From: Macquaria australasica
Taxonomy: Eukaryota > Chordata > Actinopteri > Centrarchiformes > Percichthyidae
NCBI GenBank assembly: GCA_005408345.1
Contig: SEMN01000059.1
Span: 558,001 to 622,000 of the forward strand
Direction: 5' to 3'
Length of the DNA stretch: 64,000 bases
Below are positions 49,201 through 59,824 of the stretch, in pieces (positions within the stretch are counted from its first letter, which is position 1; each line of letters begins with the position of its first letter). The notes beneath the pieces are model-generated. The model was not told where the DNA came from and made no database searches. It was given only the letters and a program-made list of their open reading frames with translations. The position numbers and the translations under genes were made by a program.

Positions 49201-52200
49201 GTAATAGCTGTCCTGTCTCTTTATATAAAACGGTGGCCAAAGTAGAGGCAAAGACCTGACATTAGTAATAGCTGGCTCACCTCATAAATATGAGTGGAGA
49301 AGATTTTCACCGCAAGAGGCAGATGCTCTTCATTACACTGTATCTGTTCATCACCTCTCCTGTTGCATTGAGTAATTCACCTCATAAAATCAAATCTGCA
49401 TGTTCATGTTTTTAACTTCAATAGAAGGAGTCCGTGCCTCTCTTTACTGTAGTTTGAAAAGGTTTGGCTTTTCTTTGTTGTTATGAATCCCTTTTAAAAG
49501 TCCCTTGAATGAATTCAAAATGCAGTGGGTGAAAGCAATGATGTTTTTTTCTTAGCTCCTGAAAGGTTTGCATGTTAGAGTTTTGGAAAATACCTTCACG
49601 AGTTGAGCATTAAATTTCATCATTGACCTTGGAAACAGTAGTTTGTCAAAAAAACTACTAACTGAAGGTCCACTTACAAGCGTTTTTCCTGAGCTTTTAA
49701 TCTTGCAGGCTTGGAGATTGCTCAGTTGAATTGCTTAACTGAGCAATCTCCATCCGCTGATGTGGTTAAAATCTCAGAGAAAAAGCTAATAAGTAGACCT
49801 TGATTTTTATTTTATTTTTTTGTCAAACCTTCATGAGTGTTATAGATTAACATATAGAATAGTTATCACAAAAGTATCATCAAAATACCATTGTGAAACA
49901 CTGTCTGATCCTTTTTGTAAATAAATTCCGTGTCTTCCCTTCTATTGCTGATTTTGATTTGTTCAATATCAAAGAAGCCAAATACAAATGATGTCCAGGC
50001 TCTTTAAAATGTCTAGCACTAATCTGAAACACTTTGACTTGAAATGCAGTGCCTTTAAAGTGTAACTGTTGAGTTCATGAGCTGCTAGATGGTTTAAAAT
50101 CTGCTTCCATAACACCTTCCTCAGCACGGTTGTAGAGCTGCAAGTCTTTCTAAAGTCAGGGCAGATTACAGGTCTCACTAGTGCAACATCAAAGCAGAAA
50201 CGAACCACAAATTGTTAGTGGTTTGGATTTGAAGGCGGTGTATCCAGTGTCTGTGATGAAATGATGATAGGCTTTAATGTGATTGTCACTGAGTTGGTGT
50301 TGTGTTTATAAAAGGGGGTGTGAGCAGTGTGTTTTTAGTGCAGACTCAGCTCTCTGGAGCTGATTCAGAACAACGCTGCTCCTCAGTATCTGGCAGGACA
50401 CTGACAAATGTGCTACCTGCCACTCCTTATTTATTGCTACTCCATCATTTTCACGGGGCCAGATGCTTTCAGGGTAAATGGTGTAACTCAAGAACACTGT
50501 AAACAGTAGCAGTGTCTCAAAAACGTTGTTGGAGGGGGAAGTTGTGTATCGCAGCAGAGTGATGCAACGTCATGAGTAACATAATAACAGAGTGGACAGG
50601 ATCACTATCAAATATTTTGATACTGATACATAATGTCACGGTTTGGTTCCTCTCTTACATTACACACAGTGTGACACATTGACTGTCAGGCCAATAGGGG
50701 CATTTTCATCCATTTCAAATATTTGAAAATCTACAGCTTCTTGTGTGTAGTTAAAAACTCTTCTGGACAGGGATCAAGTCCAGACTTAAACCGGAATTTA
50801 GTGACGATATCCCCTGAAAAACATCCATAGTATTTGACTACGCTTCATACAGAACATGGCCAGGAATACAGCTCTTCAAGTTAAATCACTTCTTTAAGAT
50901 AACAAAATGTCAAAATGTTTCGTTTTTGCTTCCAAACTATGTCCGGTAAGTCTGAGCTGAGTATGACTCCTTATATAATGAGTCATCATGATCTTGCCAC
51001 AGATGCATATGCATACCAGAAAGGGTTATTTGTGTAAGTCCCTGGTGTGTTTATAAAATATTGACATGTTGGAGCCTCCAGCATTGCACCCATATGGAAC
51101 TTCATGTCCAGGAACTGAGCTCTGAGAGTCTTGCTAAGTAATGCTGAGAATGGAGGAAAGAATACTTTTTTTTCAGTACACTTAACAAACAGTTTTAATA
51201 ATATATTGTTTAATATACTGTTAAATTTCATTTCTTCTACTTTGTATCTGCTTAGATATTGCCCTGATTTTTACTAACGTAACCAGAATCATGTCAAACA
51301 CCTGAGGAGGAAATAAATATTTCAGTTTCATTAATTGAGACAGCTGAACTTTAGCTCAGAAACATTTAACTTCAATGCCTTGTGGCAGATCTAAATATTT
51401 ATTTATTTCTCCAGTAGAATAGAGTTGGTCCCACGTGCACTGTGATCAAATATTAATTTAGATGTAACTGTTAAAATGGGAATTGCTTGATTAGAGTCTC
51501 TAGTCTCTCTGGTATCATTTGTTCAGACAGAGCTGTTTATGATCATAAATATTGATTAAAGTCCCAGATCATAATAATATTTTTTATACTTAAATTAGTT
51601 ATACCACATTTTTCAATATGCTAATGCTGTGCTCTGCATTGTGTCCCTGCACAGGGAGTGCTGTAGGTTTTTCGGGGACGACGGGCTGACACCCAAGGTG
51701 TTTTTCACCAAGGTAGCTCCCTTTGGCCTGCTGTGGATCCTCACCAACTACCTGTACCTGCAGGCCCTCAGGAAGATCAACACAACAGACGTGTCAGCGC
51801 TCTTCTGTTGTAACAAGGCCTTCGTCTTCCTGTTGTCTTGGATTGTACTCAGAGACCGCTTCATGGGTGTCAGGGTGAGTACATCTGCCTGTGTGTGTGT
51901 GTGCGTGTGTGTGTGTGTGTGTTTTTCACTTCCTGAGAGAAAATGTTGCAGCTGCATCTCTGGATAAGAGTCTAAGTCAAGCTGAGGCCACAAACAGCAA
52001 GGTGGATAGTAAAATAGTCGCATGTTGATTCATCGGATTTATGAGTAGTTCCACCAAATAGTAATTTTTTTCCTTCCCAGATTGATTGAAGAGGAAAAAG
52101 TATCCTGTTTTTCACAAGAACCAAGCCACGATGAGAGAAAAGTCAGAAAAATATATCATTTTGTGTAGCAGGAGTATGTTCTTTCTTCGTTCCTTTCCTG

Positions 52201-55200
52201 TAAATCATCTCGCCACCCCTCAGAATTAACTTGTGACCTTGGAGGGGTCACGACCCCCAGCTTGGGAACCATTAACATGGACAAAAAAAAAATGTCTCTT
52301 GTGATGAATATTTTTTGTCTTTGTTATGTGTCTGTGCTGAATATTTCTATTTGTTTGCAATAGCTTGCTGTATGTTGGATTACAAGAGAAGATAACCTTC
52401 ACTTGCCCTTAGGCTTCTTATATTCTCTCTTTGCTTTGATGGAGAGAAAGAAGTCCACTTTTTCCTCTAAGTATCCCGGAGTGTGTATGTATCACCTCTA
52501 TTGTGCAGGAGTTCACTCATGATACAAAGGAATACAAATAATATGTGTTGGGCTGCTCTGACAGCAGTTAAATGTGTGAACTACCTACACACACAGCACG
52601 GTCAAGTAGAGAGCATGTTACCTGTGTGGCGTGATTTCCCACCAATGATCACCTTGTCATTCAAATGGGCCTCCTGGCGTGTGTCTGGCGTGTGTGTTTA
52701 CGTGTATGTCTCTGATTTCGTCCGGAGAGACGAGCAGAAGAGTAAGGGCTTTAGCTTTGTGAATTGAGGTATCTCCCGCTCTCCTCCCACTGCACCTCCT
52801 CACATGCTTTCATAGCTGCAGTCCTGTCCTGCACCCTGCAGAATGGATTTCCCCTTTTTTTTCTCCCACACACTCACAACCACCCCGTCTCTCCCTCGTG
52901 CATGCCCCTACTCCCCACCCCCATTATCTGCGATGAAAGGCCTCAGTAAGAGACAAATACTGTAATAATCCTGTTTCTCTTTTTCTCTTACCCCCCCCCC
53001 CCTCTTGCTTGGTGGTGGGGATTTGCAGTGTTTGGATGTCTGCAGCAATGCAGGGGATGTTGGACGAGTTTGTCATGAAAGTGAAGGAGGGGAGAGAGAA
53101 CGATGGGGGGATGCTAAATCATCCTTGTTAAACAGGGATGTTGTTTCAGTGATATTGCGTACATAAAAAAAGATGGCTCTGTTTGATTGACTCAGTTTGG
53201 TGGCAGCAGCAGAGTCAGAATGGACCTCACAGGTTAGAAGGTCATACAGGTTATCAGCTGTAAAGGGAGTTAAGGAGTCAGCTTAATCCACATCCACATG
53301 CGGCAGTAATAACACTCAATGCTACTCAATGTGCAGGTGTCCAGTTCCTTTCTCCCTCTGACCCTCACATTGTGCTGAAACATCTCAAGAAACTAAAACA
53401 CCAACACATGCAGGGTCGCCGACCTTGTAAGCAAACAGTCCGTCACGAGAAATGAAAGGTGTATCTGTGACTGACAGGCAGCCTGCAGTGCAGAAAGAGC
53501 CATTTCGCCAAAGGTGCCCAGGGGCTTTGGCCAAGCAAAAACACACGGCTCATTTATCTTCCTGACACCTCCTTAATGCAGAGCTGATCCACTCAGCTGG
53601 ACTGCGCCCCGTCCCTATCGCTATTCTTCAGCCGAACACACTTGCACGCACAGTTATGACCACATGCACTCACACTTGCAGCAAAGACAAATGCTGTAAA
53701 TGCAATAAAGCATAGGTGAATCGAAGATTTCGGTTCTGATTCTTCAAGGCTAAGTTGAGAGCGGGATGAAACAGATGGTTTGGTGGCGTTTTGAAGCTGT
53801 GATAATCTCAGAGGCAGGGGAGTGGGTAGGAGAGGTGGGGGTTGTTGGATGGGGGTGGGGTGGGGTGTTTGGTTTGTAAACATGATGGGAGTGTAACGAA
53901 AATCAATGTCAGGCAGTCAAGCCAACACTGTAGAAGCTACCAGATTTTTATTTGGAGTGTGTATGCGTGCTCGTGTTTGTAGACACCATATGAGCAGCCT
54001 GGTGACTCTAAAATAAAACCCATGTATTAATTATACCATTACACGCCTTGTCCTGTGAGGCTTGTGATTTCTGCAGTGAATAACAAAGTGGAAGCCATGT
54101 GTGCCCGCTGTGTCCCTACACAGCAGTAAAGGCTCAGGCTTTATTACCACACTGCGAGCAGCATGTCATCCATCCGTCATTCTCTGATGTTCCTCCTTCT
54201 TTCTCTCTCTCTCTCTCTACAGATCGTAGCTGCTATCTTGGCCATAGCAGGCATTGTAATGATGACCTATGCTGATGGTTTCCACAGCCACTCAGTCATC
54301 GGCATTACTTTTGTGGTGGCCTCTGCTTCGATGTCAGCGCTCTACAAGGTATTTGTTTGCCTTTAATCAATTGTAAACAACATTATTACTAAGCTTATGT
54401 TCTTCCATAAACCTCCCTTGTAACAAAAAAGTAAAAATAGCTAAACCTATGTATGAATAATCTTGTCTTATATAAGAAATCCTGGACTAGCTCCCTTCTA
54501 CTTATGTAACCAGGTGGCAGAAGACAGGGGGAGATTATGAAATGTAAGACTCAGCTGACAGAAGCGTGTGATATGGAAGTGTTTGGTTGCTGGCCTCAGG
54601 CTGTGATGTCCTGATCAAGGAGGTTACGGGACAGATAGCTATATTTTGACGGGGCTCTGGTCTCCTCTGCCCTGCTGTCTGTGCTGCCTAATGTGATAAA
54701 CAGACAGCAGCGACCCTGTGCCAGACACATGACGGGTACTTGGCAGGTGCGCCCTCTGCAATATCCCTCTGCTCCTTAAGGGGGCAGATTTTGTGCATTC
54801 GTGACTCTCCTCCCTGCTTATCCTCAGGTGCTCTTCAAGATGGTCCTGGGCAGTGCCAAATTCGGAGAGGCTGCACTCTTTCTGAGCATCGTCGGAAGCG
54901 CCAACTTTGTTTTCATCAGCTTTGTGCCGGTCATCCTGTATTTTACGCATGTGGAGTACATCGGCTCGCCTGGAGACATCCCCTGGGCCTACCTCTGTGG
55001 GGTTGCAGGCCTGCTTTTTGGTATGGAACAATGACATATGAGGCAATACTGTGCATAAACCCGATACTGTAATCCATGAATATCATTTTGCAAGTTTTGT
55101 GGTTTGCCACCCTCATTGCGTAGTCTGCTGCTGCTCTGATTTTGCTTCTTCCTACAGCTTTCAACGTCCTGATGAACTTTGGCATTGCGATAACATATCC

Positions 55201-55801
55201 AACATTAATTTCCCTTGGCATCGTCTTAAGTGTTCCTGTAAATGCCAGTAAGTCTCTTGGCTTTCCTCCCAGCCCTAACTTTTTAGATCCGGTCACCATT
55301 AAATATTTGATGGCAATGAAATTCCCCCAAAAGTTATCATCCATATTTGAAGATGAATGGAATTTAAATTTCAATTTGGTTTCCTTCTCATTGTATAATT
55401 TGAAATTTTATGTGACAAACATACAAATGTATTATTTGTGGCGATTTACATACCACTTTGCATATTGATTGTTTATATTAATCCTATACATTCTTGTTTA
55501 ATTACAATATTTACAATTCCTTCATATGCTCACACTAATGCCTCCTCATACTTTTACAGTGGTGGACCTCTACACATGTGAAATTCATTTCAACACAGTG
55601 CGCCTCATTGCTGTGTTCATCATCTGCCTGGGTTTCCTCATGCTGCTGTTACCCGAGGACTGGGACCAGTGCATCATCCAGCTCAGCACGAAGCTGCGCA
55701 AACGTGATGAGCCTGCAGAGGGCAGCGGAGAGGCAGGCGCCACCACAGGGCTCAACTGGAGAGGGAGAACCAGGACCTCCATGTCAACATTTGCACATTG
55801 A
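37327..55801 (+). CDS. slc35f3: slc35f3 short isoform, solute carrier 35 F3 (join of 7 exons)
   Basis: Join 37327-37402, 46776-47118, 51655-51874, 54223-54348, 54828-55020, 55158-55247, 55560-55801; 1290 nt, 429 residues, close to the 421 of human SLC35F3 as I remember it. It is a multi-pass membrane transporter of the drug/metabolite (EamA) superfamily; the human protein has been proposed as a thiamine transporter. The N-terminus MKKHSARVAPLSACNSPVLT is essentially the human one, which separates it from SLC35F4. Visible features: hydrophilic residues 1-70; first membrane segment about 73-93 (WGVAMVMCVCSSWAGSTQLA); then FDAPFTLTWFATSWN; INTTDVSALFCCNKAFVFLL; IVAAILAIAGIVMMTYADGF; SASMSALYKVLFKMVLGSAK; TYPTLISLGIVLSVPVNA; and a basic cytosolic tail. 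All junctions are GT-AG and in phase, with no frameshift. Substrate in fish is inferred, not shown. Confidence 0.93.
38183..38209. repeat. (GT)n microsatellite
   Basis: Pure GT run of about 13 units. Confidence 0.9.
39403..39455. repeat. (GT)n microsatellite, interrupted
   Basis: GT dinucleotide run of about 26 units, broken by a GGG and a TTT. Confidence 0.92.
46155..46240. repeat. (CA)n microsatellite, long
   Basis: About 43 CA units with two single-base interruptions near the left end, roughly 535 bp before the slc35f3 acceptor at 46775. Confidence 0.95.
46776..47118 (+). CDS. slc35f3: slc35f3 shared exon 2
   Basis: Acceptor CTGTAG at 46770-46775, donor TTCAG|GTGAGA (GT 47119-47120). 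It encodes residues 26-139 of the short form: a variable Gly/Ala/Ser-rich cytosolic stretch, the first membrane segment (LWGVAMVMCVCSSWAGSTQL) and the second (FTLTWFATSWNCLFFPLYYI). It starts in phase 1 and ends in phase 2, and is the first exon common to both isoforms. Confidence 0.93.
47130..47760. repeat. Interspersed repeat fragment, unclassified
   Basis: Includes TTATTTATATAGCACTTA, CACAGGAGGCCAGTGGAGAG and CTTGAAGTAAGGGTCTGG-type phrases in an order I recognise as a dispersed teleost repeat, often seen as a non-coding retroelement or MITE fragment. Boundaries and class are uncertain. Confidence 0.4.
48209..48530. mobile_element. Non-autonomous element, 'AGTGGTTCCCAACCTGGGG' family (copy 1)
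   Basis: Starts CAGTGGTTCCCAACCTGGGG, followed by a block with AAAGGGGTCGCAACACAAG and GAGGGGTCACCAGATGAT. The same start appears reverse-complemented at about 52232-52273, with the same following blocks. The family resembles hAT-type non-autonomous elements. No coding capacity. Confidence 0.6.
49712..49752. repeat. Perfect 16-bp inverted repeat with 9-nt loop
   Basis: TGGAGATTGCTCAGTT (49712-49727), loop GAATTGCTT, then its exact reverse complement AACTGAGCAATCTCCA (49737-49752). It lies inside slc35f3 intron 2. The arms are too short for a typical pre-miRNA. Confidence 0.9.
51655..51874 (+). CDS. slc35f3: slc35f3 exon 3
   Basis: Acceptor CCTGCACAG (ends 51654), donor GTCAGG|GTGAGT. It encodes residues 140-213 (ECCRFFGDDGLTPKVFFTK through RDRFMGVR), one of the most conserved parts of the family with two membrane segments. 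A GT microsatellite begins 16 bp after the donor. Confidence 0.94.
51890..51922. repeat. (GT)n microsatellite next to exon 3 donor
   Basis: About 16 GT units with one GC interruption, starting 16 bp downstream of the slc35f3 exon 3 splice donor. Confidence 0.9.
51985..52273 (-). mobile_element. Non-autonomous element, 'AGTGGTTCCC' family (copy 2)
   Basis: Read on the - strand from 52273 it begins ATGGTTCCCAAGCTGGGGGT followed by CGTGACCCCTCCAAGGTCAC and GAGGGGTGGCGAGATGATTT, parallel to the element at 48209. Opposite orientation to copy 1. Confidence 0.6.
54223..54348 (+). CDS. slc35f3: slc35f3 exon 4
   Basis: A long CT tract precedes the acceptor (AG 54221-54222); donor TACAAG|GTATTT. It encodes 42 residues (214-255) almost identical to human: IVAAILAIAGIVMMTYADGF then HSHSVIGITFVVASASMSAL. 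Phase 0 at both ends. Confidence 0.95.
54828..55020 (+). CDS. slc35f3: slc35f3 exon 5
   Basis: Acceptor TCCTCAG (ends 54827), donor TTTTTG|GTATGG. It encodes residues 256-319 (VLFKMVLGSAKFGEAALFLS through CGVAGLLF), including two membrane segments. Ends in phase 1. Confidence 0.94.
55158..55247 (+). CDS. slc35f3: slc35f3 exon 6
   Basis: Acceptor CTACAG (ends 55157), donor GCCA|GTAAGT. It encodes residues 320-349, AFNVLMNFGIAITYPTLISL then GIVLSVPVNA, the conserved last repeat helix of the family. Confidence 0.95.
55560..55801 (+). CDS. slc35f3: slc35f3 last coding exon
   Basis: Acceptor CTTTTACAG (ends 55559), stop TGA 55799-55801. It encodes the final membrane segment (LIAVFIICLGFLMLLLPEDW) and a hydrophilic C-terminal tail rich in Arg, Glu and Gly, as in human. 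Confidence 0.93.
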
Positions 55802-57630
55802 CTCCATGAAATATTATCATGTGAACACACACACACAAACACAGGGAGGGAGACACATAAACACCTCTTAGTGTTGATGTCGGGACATTTGACCTGCCTG
55901 GTGACCTGCCTTCTCTTGCAGGAGGCACAGACTGTGTATCATTCATTTGGCGTCCATTCCACTCAGAAGTTGTCCAAGTTGGTGCATGGACTCAATTGTG
56001 ATCCTTCTTACCCCAAAAAATTATCAGGTATAACTGATTGACTCATGTATTAATTTTGCTGTACCTCTTAGTCATTCCATTCACTACATCCTTGCGCCAG
56101 GGAAGACTTGCCAACTTGCCTGATATTTTTCAGCTCTGAGAAAAAAAGACACTCTTTTCAAAGGCAGGCTTAACACCTTGTGGACTTGCTGTCTTTAACG
56201 TACACATTTACACACCTTTAAGATCCAAAGAAGAATGCCTAAAATGCTGAATGCCTGAAAACAAAAGGGAGGCCCACAGTGGCGTCCCTCAGGTGTAAAC
56301 TTAATGACAAGTACCTGCCTTTCATGCACTGTACATAGCTGTGTTTCACACCTTGGATGTCCTGGAGCTGTAGACCCAATGAGCTCATCTGGTGTGAAGG
56401 GACCTGTCTGGACATCTGAGGATCAATCTGAGCTGAAGAAGCTTTCACTCTGTTCATCCTGAGAGAAGGAGGTCAGGTCCTTTTTGACCACACTGATTGG
56501 CCCCCTGTGGTTATGTGCTTTCCTGGGGCTAAACTCCCACTGCTCAGGCCCACAGTTTACTCACGAGAGATTCTAAAACCAGTATCTCCATTGCAAAAGT
56601 TTGCAATGCATGAGATGGTTGGGATTCGTTTGTCAAGAAGTGTCAGTGCTTTCAGTCCATCCATAAAGCACTTGCCTCACGTTTTCTGTTGCTGAGACAC
56701 TGGCAGCAAACAGTTTTAACATTTTATTAACCAAGCAATACAGGTAATACATATATTTACATGTATTGTCATTCAAGTAATATTAAATGTGATTTTTTTC
56801 CCACTGCGCATTAGCTGTTCAAACTATTACATAGCCCACTTTCATAATGCTTCAGGTATCCCAATCTTTGGATGGACTTACAGCACTAACAGCTTATAAA
56901 ATAAGACAGACAGGCTTCATGAAATCTTAGAGATACCCCTTTAATAACTGAACATCAACCATAGCTATCACTGAGCCTCCCCTTTGAATTCCTATCACAT
57001 TTAACTTTCTAGACTCATATGCACACAAACTAATCTGCGGCAATTATCAGTTACATTTTTTTTTCCCTGAAGTAAAATAACAGACACTAGATGAAAACTG
57101 TCTCACTGTGGCTTGAGGAGAGGTGTGTTGACACGTGAGAATGGCTTGCATTTGTCCACCTCTGCTCTTTGTCAAAAAAAAAAGTCTTACTGTATGTGTT
57201 TTCATTGATCACATTTCTGAGGCAAGTTAACAAGTGAGATGAACCTGAGCGCAAATGTAAAGCGACTAGTGGGAACTCTGCCTTTTTGTGAATGTATGAA
57301 CATCACTCGACCACACATGCTCGCTACCTGCTATCTGTTTTTTACAGTGCCACCACAGACTGCTGCAGAGAGACTCTTTAATACTATCCTTGTTTTGTTT
57401 TGGAACAAACTCTTGACGCATCTTACAGGACTTTTTATATTTTTGCATTTGGTTGCTTACTAACCTTGTGGGGACAGTGAGTGACATCTGCAGGACGAGC
57501 ATGCACAGACTGTATGAGCTGATACAGCTGACAAGCCCACTTCACTGCCTTTTATTTGTTTTGCAATATAGTACAATAGCACTGTTTCCCATTGTCATTC
57601 TCTATGACAATAAATAATAATATTGTATTC
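55802..57630 (+). other. slc35f3: slc35f3 3' UTR (predicted)
   Basis: No open coding sequence continues past the stop. AATAAA at 57609-57614 is the best candidate end, preceded by a T/G-rich stretch and followed by TATTGTATTCCTC; a further AATAAA is at about 57740. The length of about 1.8 kb is reasonable but unverified. Confidence 0.5.
57609..57614 (+). promoter_or_regulatory. slc35f3: Candidate poly(A) signal of slc35f3
   Basis: AATAAA within CTATGACAATAAATAATAAT, 1.8 kb after the stop codon. Confidence 0.45.
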
Positions 57631-58513
57631 CTCTGGAATTATTGCTAGACATAAATGTAAACCTTTGTAAGGAATGATGATTTTTACACTGAGATGCAAC
57701 ATATGATTATCACATTTGAGGAAGAAATATTTAGAGCGTGAATAAATGATGGGTTTATTAGATCTACTGTTGGGTGTCTTCAAGTGTAATCACATGTACT
57801 ATATAAAAGACTTCTTTTCAATCCATTTGCCCAGGTTTCTTTTCTCCTCAGTGTTGTAGTGCTGTGCTTCGCAATTACTGATCACTGGAAATGGCCACAG
57901 GCAACATGACAAGTCAGAAAAAAAATATAGCGATCTCAGCCAGAGCTGAAACAATTAGCTGATTAATCGATCAATATAAAATGAATAGTCTGTTTCAAGC
58001 AAAAATGCAAATTTTGCTGGTTTCAGCTTGTCAAATGTGAGGACTTGCAGCTTTTCTTGATTGTAAACTGAATATTTTGGACTTTTGGTTGGACAACACA
58101 AGACATTCAAATATGCCACTTTATTTTTACAGCTGAAATGATTGATTAATTAATTAGGTGATGGACAGAAATTTAATTGGAAACTATTTTCATAAATGAT
58201 TAATCATTTAAGTCATTTCTTTAGCAAAAATGCCCAAAATTCACTGATTCCAGCTTCTCAAACGCGAATATTTGCTGGTCTTCTACAATATTAAAATTGG
58301 GTTTTGGACTGTTGATTGGACAAAACAAGCACAATGAATATGCCAACTTAGCCTTGGGAAATTATGGTGGACATTTTATGGACCAAATGATTAATCGATT
58401 AATTAAGAAAATAATTGACAGATTAATCAATAATGTAAATAATTGTTAGTCGCAGTTCTAGTCTGAATGCCACAGGTGAGAATTGCTCTGCAGCAGCATC
58501 CGCAGAAATGAGA
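57631..58513. other. Convergent interval between slc35f3 and the GPCR gene
   Basis: Holds the tandem 'GATTAATC' repeats at 57944-58462 and otherwise nothing. TTTATT (the inverse of AATAAA) at about 58120 could serve the - strand GPCR transcript. Confidence 0.5.
57944..58462. repeat. Two adjacent copies of the 'GATTAATCGATT' repeat family
   Basis: Copy a (about 57944-58126) and copy b (about 58131-58462) share the order GATTAATCGAT, AGCAAAAATGC, CAGCTTNTCAAA, TAAACTGAATATTTTGGACT / TTGGTTGGACAACACAAG and a terminal GATTAATCGATTAATTAAG block. The copies are diverged. The family also occurs at 22500 and 29590. Confidence 0.65.
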
Positions 58514-59824
58514 CTAAGAAACATCATGTTCTACTCTCACTGTTATCTGGCCATAGAAGAAAGTGGCCTGACGCTCATTGGTCAGAGCAGAGAAAGGTAA
58601 TCTGCTGCCCTCTTGTGGCCTAGAGGGGACCTGCAGGCAGTCCGCCCTTCTATCACCACCAGCATCTTGCCACACGGAGCAGCATGGGGTGGTATTTCCA
58701 CGGTGGCACACTTTGCATAGATCCTCAGAATGATGTTTGAAGTCAGTGCTAACAGTAAAAATGGAGGAGGAATACTTGGAGTCATCACAGGTCTCAGAGC
58801 TGGAAGTCGGACCAGGATGGGTGGTGGTCAGAGTGCAGGGGTCGCTGCTCCTGCCGTCATCTCCCTCTGCCCGGACCTCCCTTCCCCTGCCCACCACACT
58901 CCCCAAACGTGCTCTTATTTTTTGCCTCAGTCCCTGAAGAGCGCCCTGGAAACGCTTGCTGAGCAGAGCGTACAGTAGTGGATTGATGTCAGAGTTCAGC
59001 AACACCAGCCAGTACGAAAAGGTAACAGCAGAGGGTGGGACGAGCCTGGATTGGCCTGAGATTGCAGTCTCTGTGGCCTGAACCAGGGCCACACCTATGT
59101 AAGGAGTCCAGCAGAGGAAGAAGGCTGAGATGACCAGGAAGAGACGCACTACTCCATGGTGGTTAAGGTGCTGCTGGGAGTTCTGCAGGGGCGACTGGGA
59201 GACGCTCTGAGCCAGGAAGGAGAACAAACGTCTGGATGTAGAGTTGTTCTGCTCTGTAGTAGAATCGGGGAGAGCAGGGCTGCTATAACCCCCCTGTTCT
59301 CTACTGACCTCAGATACAAACTGTCCACTTACATGATAGATCAGCTTCGAAGGACTGTGGAGGCTCCCACAGTGCTGGTGAGATGAGTCACCAGAAGCGA
59401 AGGGAGAGCTTGGGTTCCTGCTGCGCTGGACAGAGTCCTCCAATGAATGAATCCTCCTGGCATGGCTGCGGGCCACCTTGACGATGTTCACGTAGCAGAA
59501 GAGGATGACCACTGCCGGCATGAGGTAGGAGAGGGCAGCCATGAAAGCCGTGTAGCTGGGACTGCTGGCCCAGTTGACTGCACAGCTGTACATGGGAACC
59601 ACATAGCTGACGGAGCTCCAGCCCAGCAGGGGAGGGCAACTGGTGGCCAGAGCCTGCAGCCAGATCCACAGGACCACAGCACAGGTCCTCCACAGGGTGC
59701 AGCGGGAGCTGTAGCGCAGGCAGTCCATGATGGAGTGGTAGCGGTCGAGGGCAATAGCAGCTAATGTCAGTACAGAAGCTGTACAGTACACAGAGGAGGT
59801 GTAACCCACGTACAAACAGAGGTC
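58514..59824 (-). CDS. Orphan GPCR exon 3 (TM3 to C-terminus)
   Basis: Acceptor CTGACAG then GAC-CTC-TGT-TTG; it encodes 436 residues from TM3 to the stop. The tail has Ser/Thr clusters and a Cys-rich patch (CKVCHRGNTTPCC), with possible palmitoylation or arrestin contacts (inferred). Confidence 0.92.
   Translation of the reverse strand, partial: DLCLYVGYTSSVYCTASVLTLAAIALDRYHSIMDCLRYSSRCTLWRTCAVVLWIWLQALATSCPPLLGWSSVSYVVPMYSCAVNWASSPSYTAFMAALSYLMPAVVILFCYVNIVKVARSHARRIHSLEDSVQRSRNPSSPFASGDSSHQHCGSLHSPSKLIYHVSGQFVSEVSREQGGYSSPALPDSTTEQNNSTSRRLFSFLAQSVSQSPLQNSQQHLNHHGVVRLFLVISAFFLCWTPYIGVALVQATETAISGQSRLVPPSAVTFSYWLVLLNSDINPLLYALLSKRFQGALQGLRQKIRARLGSVVGRGREVRAEGDDGRSSDPCTLTTTHPGPTSSSETCDDSKYSSSIFTVSTDFKHHSEDLCKVCHRGNTTPCCSVWQDAGGDRRADCLQVPSRPQEGSRLPFSALTNERQATFFYGQITVRVEHDVS

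Larger units (their letters stand above)
47119..51654 (+). other. slc35f3: slc35f3 intron 2
   Basis: 4.5 kb with no coding sequence. It contains interspersed repeats at 47130-47760 and 48209-48530 and a perfect hairpin at 49712-49752 (all listed). The remainder is AT-rich and unremarkable. Confidence 0.7.
51875..54222 (+). other. slc35f3: slc35f3 intron 3
   Basis: 2.3 kb with no coding sequence. It has the GT run beside the donor, the inverted 'AGTGGTTCCC' repeat at 51985-52273, a C-run at 52991-53002, and a CT-rich pyrimidine tract leading into the next acceptor. Confidence 0.7.

Noticed and set aside
59388..59764. Frames of 88-105 residues overlapping the GPCR exon
   Set aside because: Antisense or out-of-frame shadows of the receptor's TM3-TM5 coding sequence.
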